From Nocardioides marmoriginsengisoli (GTDB lineage: Bacteria > Actinomycetota > Actinomycetes > Propionibacteriales > Nocardioidaceae): a stretch of 64,000 nt of DNA. A program made the translations under genes and the position numbers. How positions within the stretch are numbered: position 1 is the first letter of the stretch; every line of letters starts with the position of its first letter. This document shows positions 63,874 to 64,000 of the stretch, in pieces. The notes under the pieces were generated by a model. It saw only the letters and a list, made by a program, of their open reading frames with translations. It was not told where the DNA came from and did no database searches. The stretch is from NCBI RefSeq assembly GCF_003725695.1, contig NZ_RJSE01000007.1, positions 758,963 through 822,962 on the forward strand, read 5' to 3'.

Positions 63874-64000
63874 TCAGCGCCGGGTGAGCGCCCGTCGTAC
63901 GGCGTCGGCGGCGCGCTTCCCGGGCCGCCGGTCCACCTGGGCGCGCAGCCGCGCCGAGCGGTCCCGCTCGACCGCGAGCTTCCGGGTGAGGCGGTCGACC
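63874..64000 (-). CDS. Partial gene, C-terminal 41 residues, basic coiled coil-like end
   Basis: A minus-strand frame enters from the right edge and stops at TGA 63876-63874, two bases before the end of the thioesterase gene. The visible end is very rich in arginine (LTRKLAVERDRSARLRAQVDR..., then RRPGKRAADAVRRALTRR) and looks like a charged helix. No family can be named. Confidence 0.5.
   Translation of the reverse strand, partial: VDRLTRKLAVERDRSARLRAQVDRRPGKRAADAVRRALTRR

Overview
This is high-GC chromosomal DNA from a free-living actinobacterium. The evidence is the core block pmt / rsmI-tatD-rpf-rsmA-ispE-ABC-F, F420-type enzymes (LLM oxidoreductase, Ddn-like protein), IclR, WYL, TetR and LuxR regulators, two DtxR/IdeR-type iron boxes and a KstR-type box. 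A Nocardioides/Pimelobacter-like member of the Nocardioidaceae fits best, but genus is an inference. I see no insertion sequence, prophage, CRISPR array, tRNA or rRNA. No stretch above about 300 bases lacks a gene.

Left part (1-31 kb) is catabolic and modular. A WYL regulator faces an epoxide hydrolase-like gene. Next comes an EhuBCDA-like (polar amino acid/ectoine type) ABC importer, followed in one operon by an IclR regulator, a SelA-like PLP enzyme, a phosphotriesterase-like hydrolase, a RidA protein and a COG3964-type amidohydrolase. A second IclR gene is translationally coupled to acetoacetyl-CoA synthetase. Divergent from it runs a long Dpp/Opp-type transporter operon that ends with an SDR, a Gfo/Idh/MocA dehydrogenase and a beta-lactamase-fold protein that has lost most of its metal ligands. 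A GntR-SDR-FAH operon then diverges from lutABC-pyc. This set reads as cleavage of a 2,4-diketo-3-deoxy sugar acid to pyruvate plus lactate, lactate oxidation to pyruvate, and carboxylation to oxaloacetate.

Middle part (30-48 kb) is a mosaic of small units: TetR/P450, a large LuxR regulator, an ECF sigma factor, a hotdog thioesterase with a ketosteroid isomerase-like protein under a KstR-type box, an iron-boxed siderophore-interacting protein, a DrrAB exporter, an MDR dehydrogenase/TetR/sulfotransferase group, type III glutamine synthetase, an F420 LLM oxidoreductase, an acyl-CoA synthetase, and a second iron box in front of a small Cys/Lys-rich protein and ferritin.

Right part (49-64 kb) is the conserved housekeeping core (protein O-mannosyltransferase; rRNA methylation; Rpf; IspE; ABC-F), followed by LysE, LuxR, MarR/VOC, TetR/DinB, a fatty acid desaturase and a TesB-like thioesterase. 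Many single genes here and elsewhere have a TAnnnT box 6-7 nt before the start codon and no Shine-Dalgarno sequence, which points to leaderless mRNAs.
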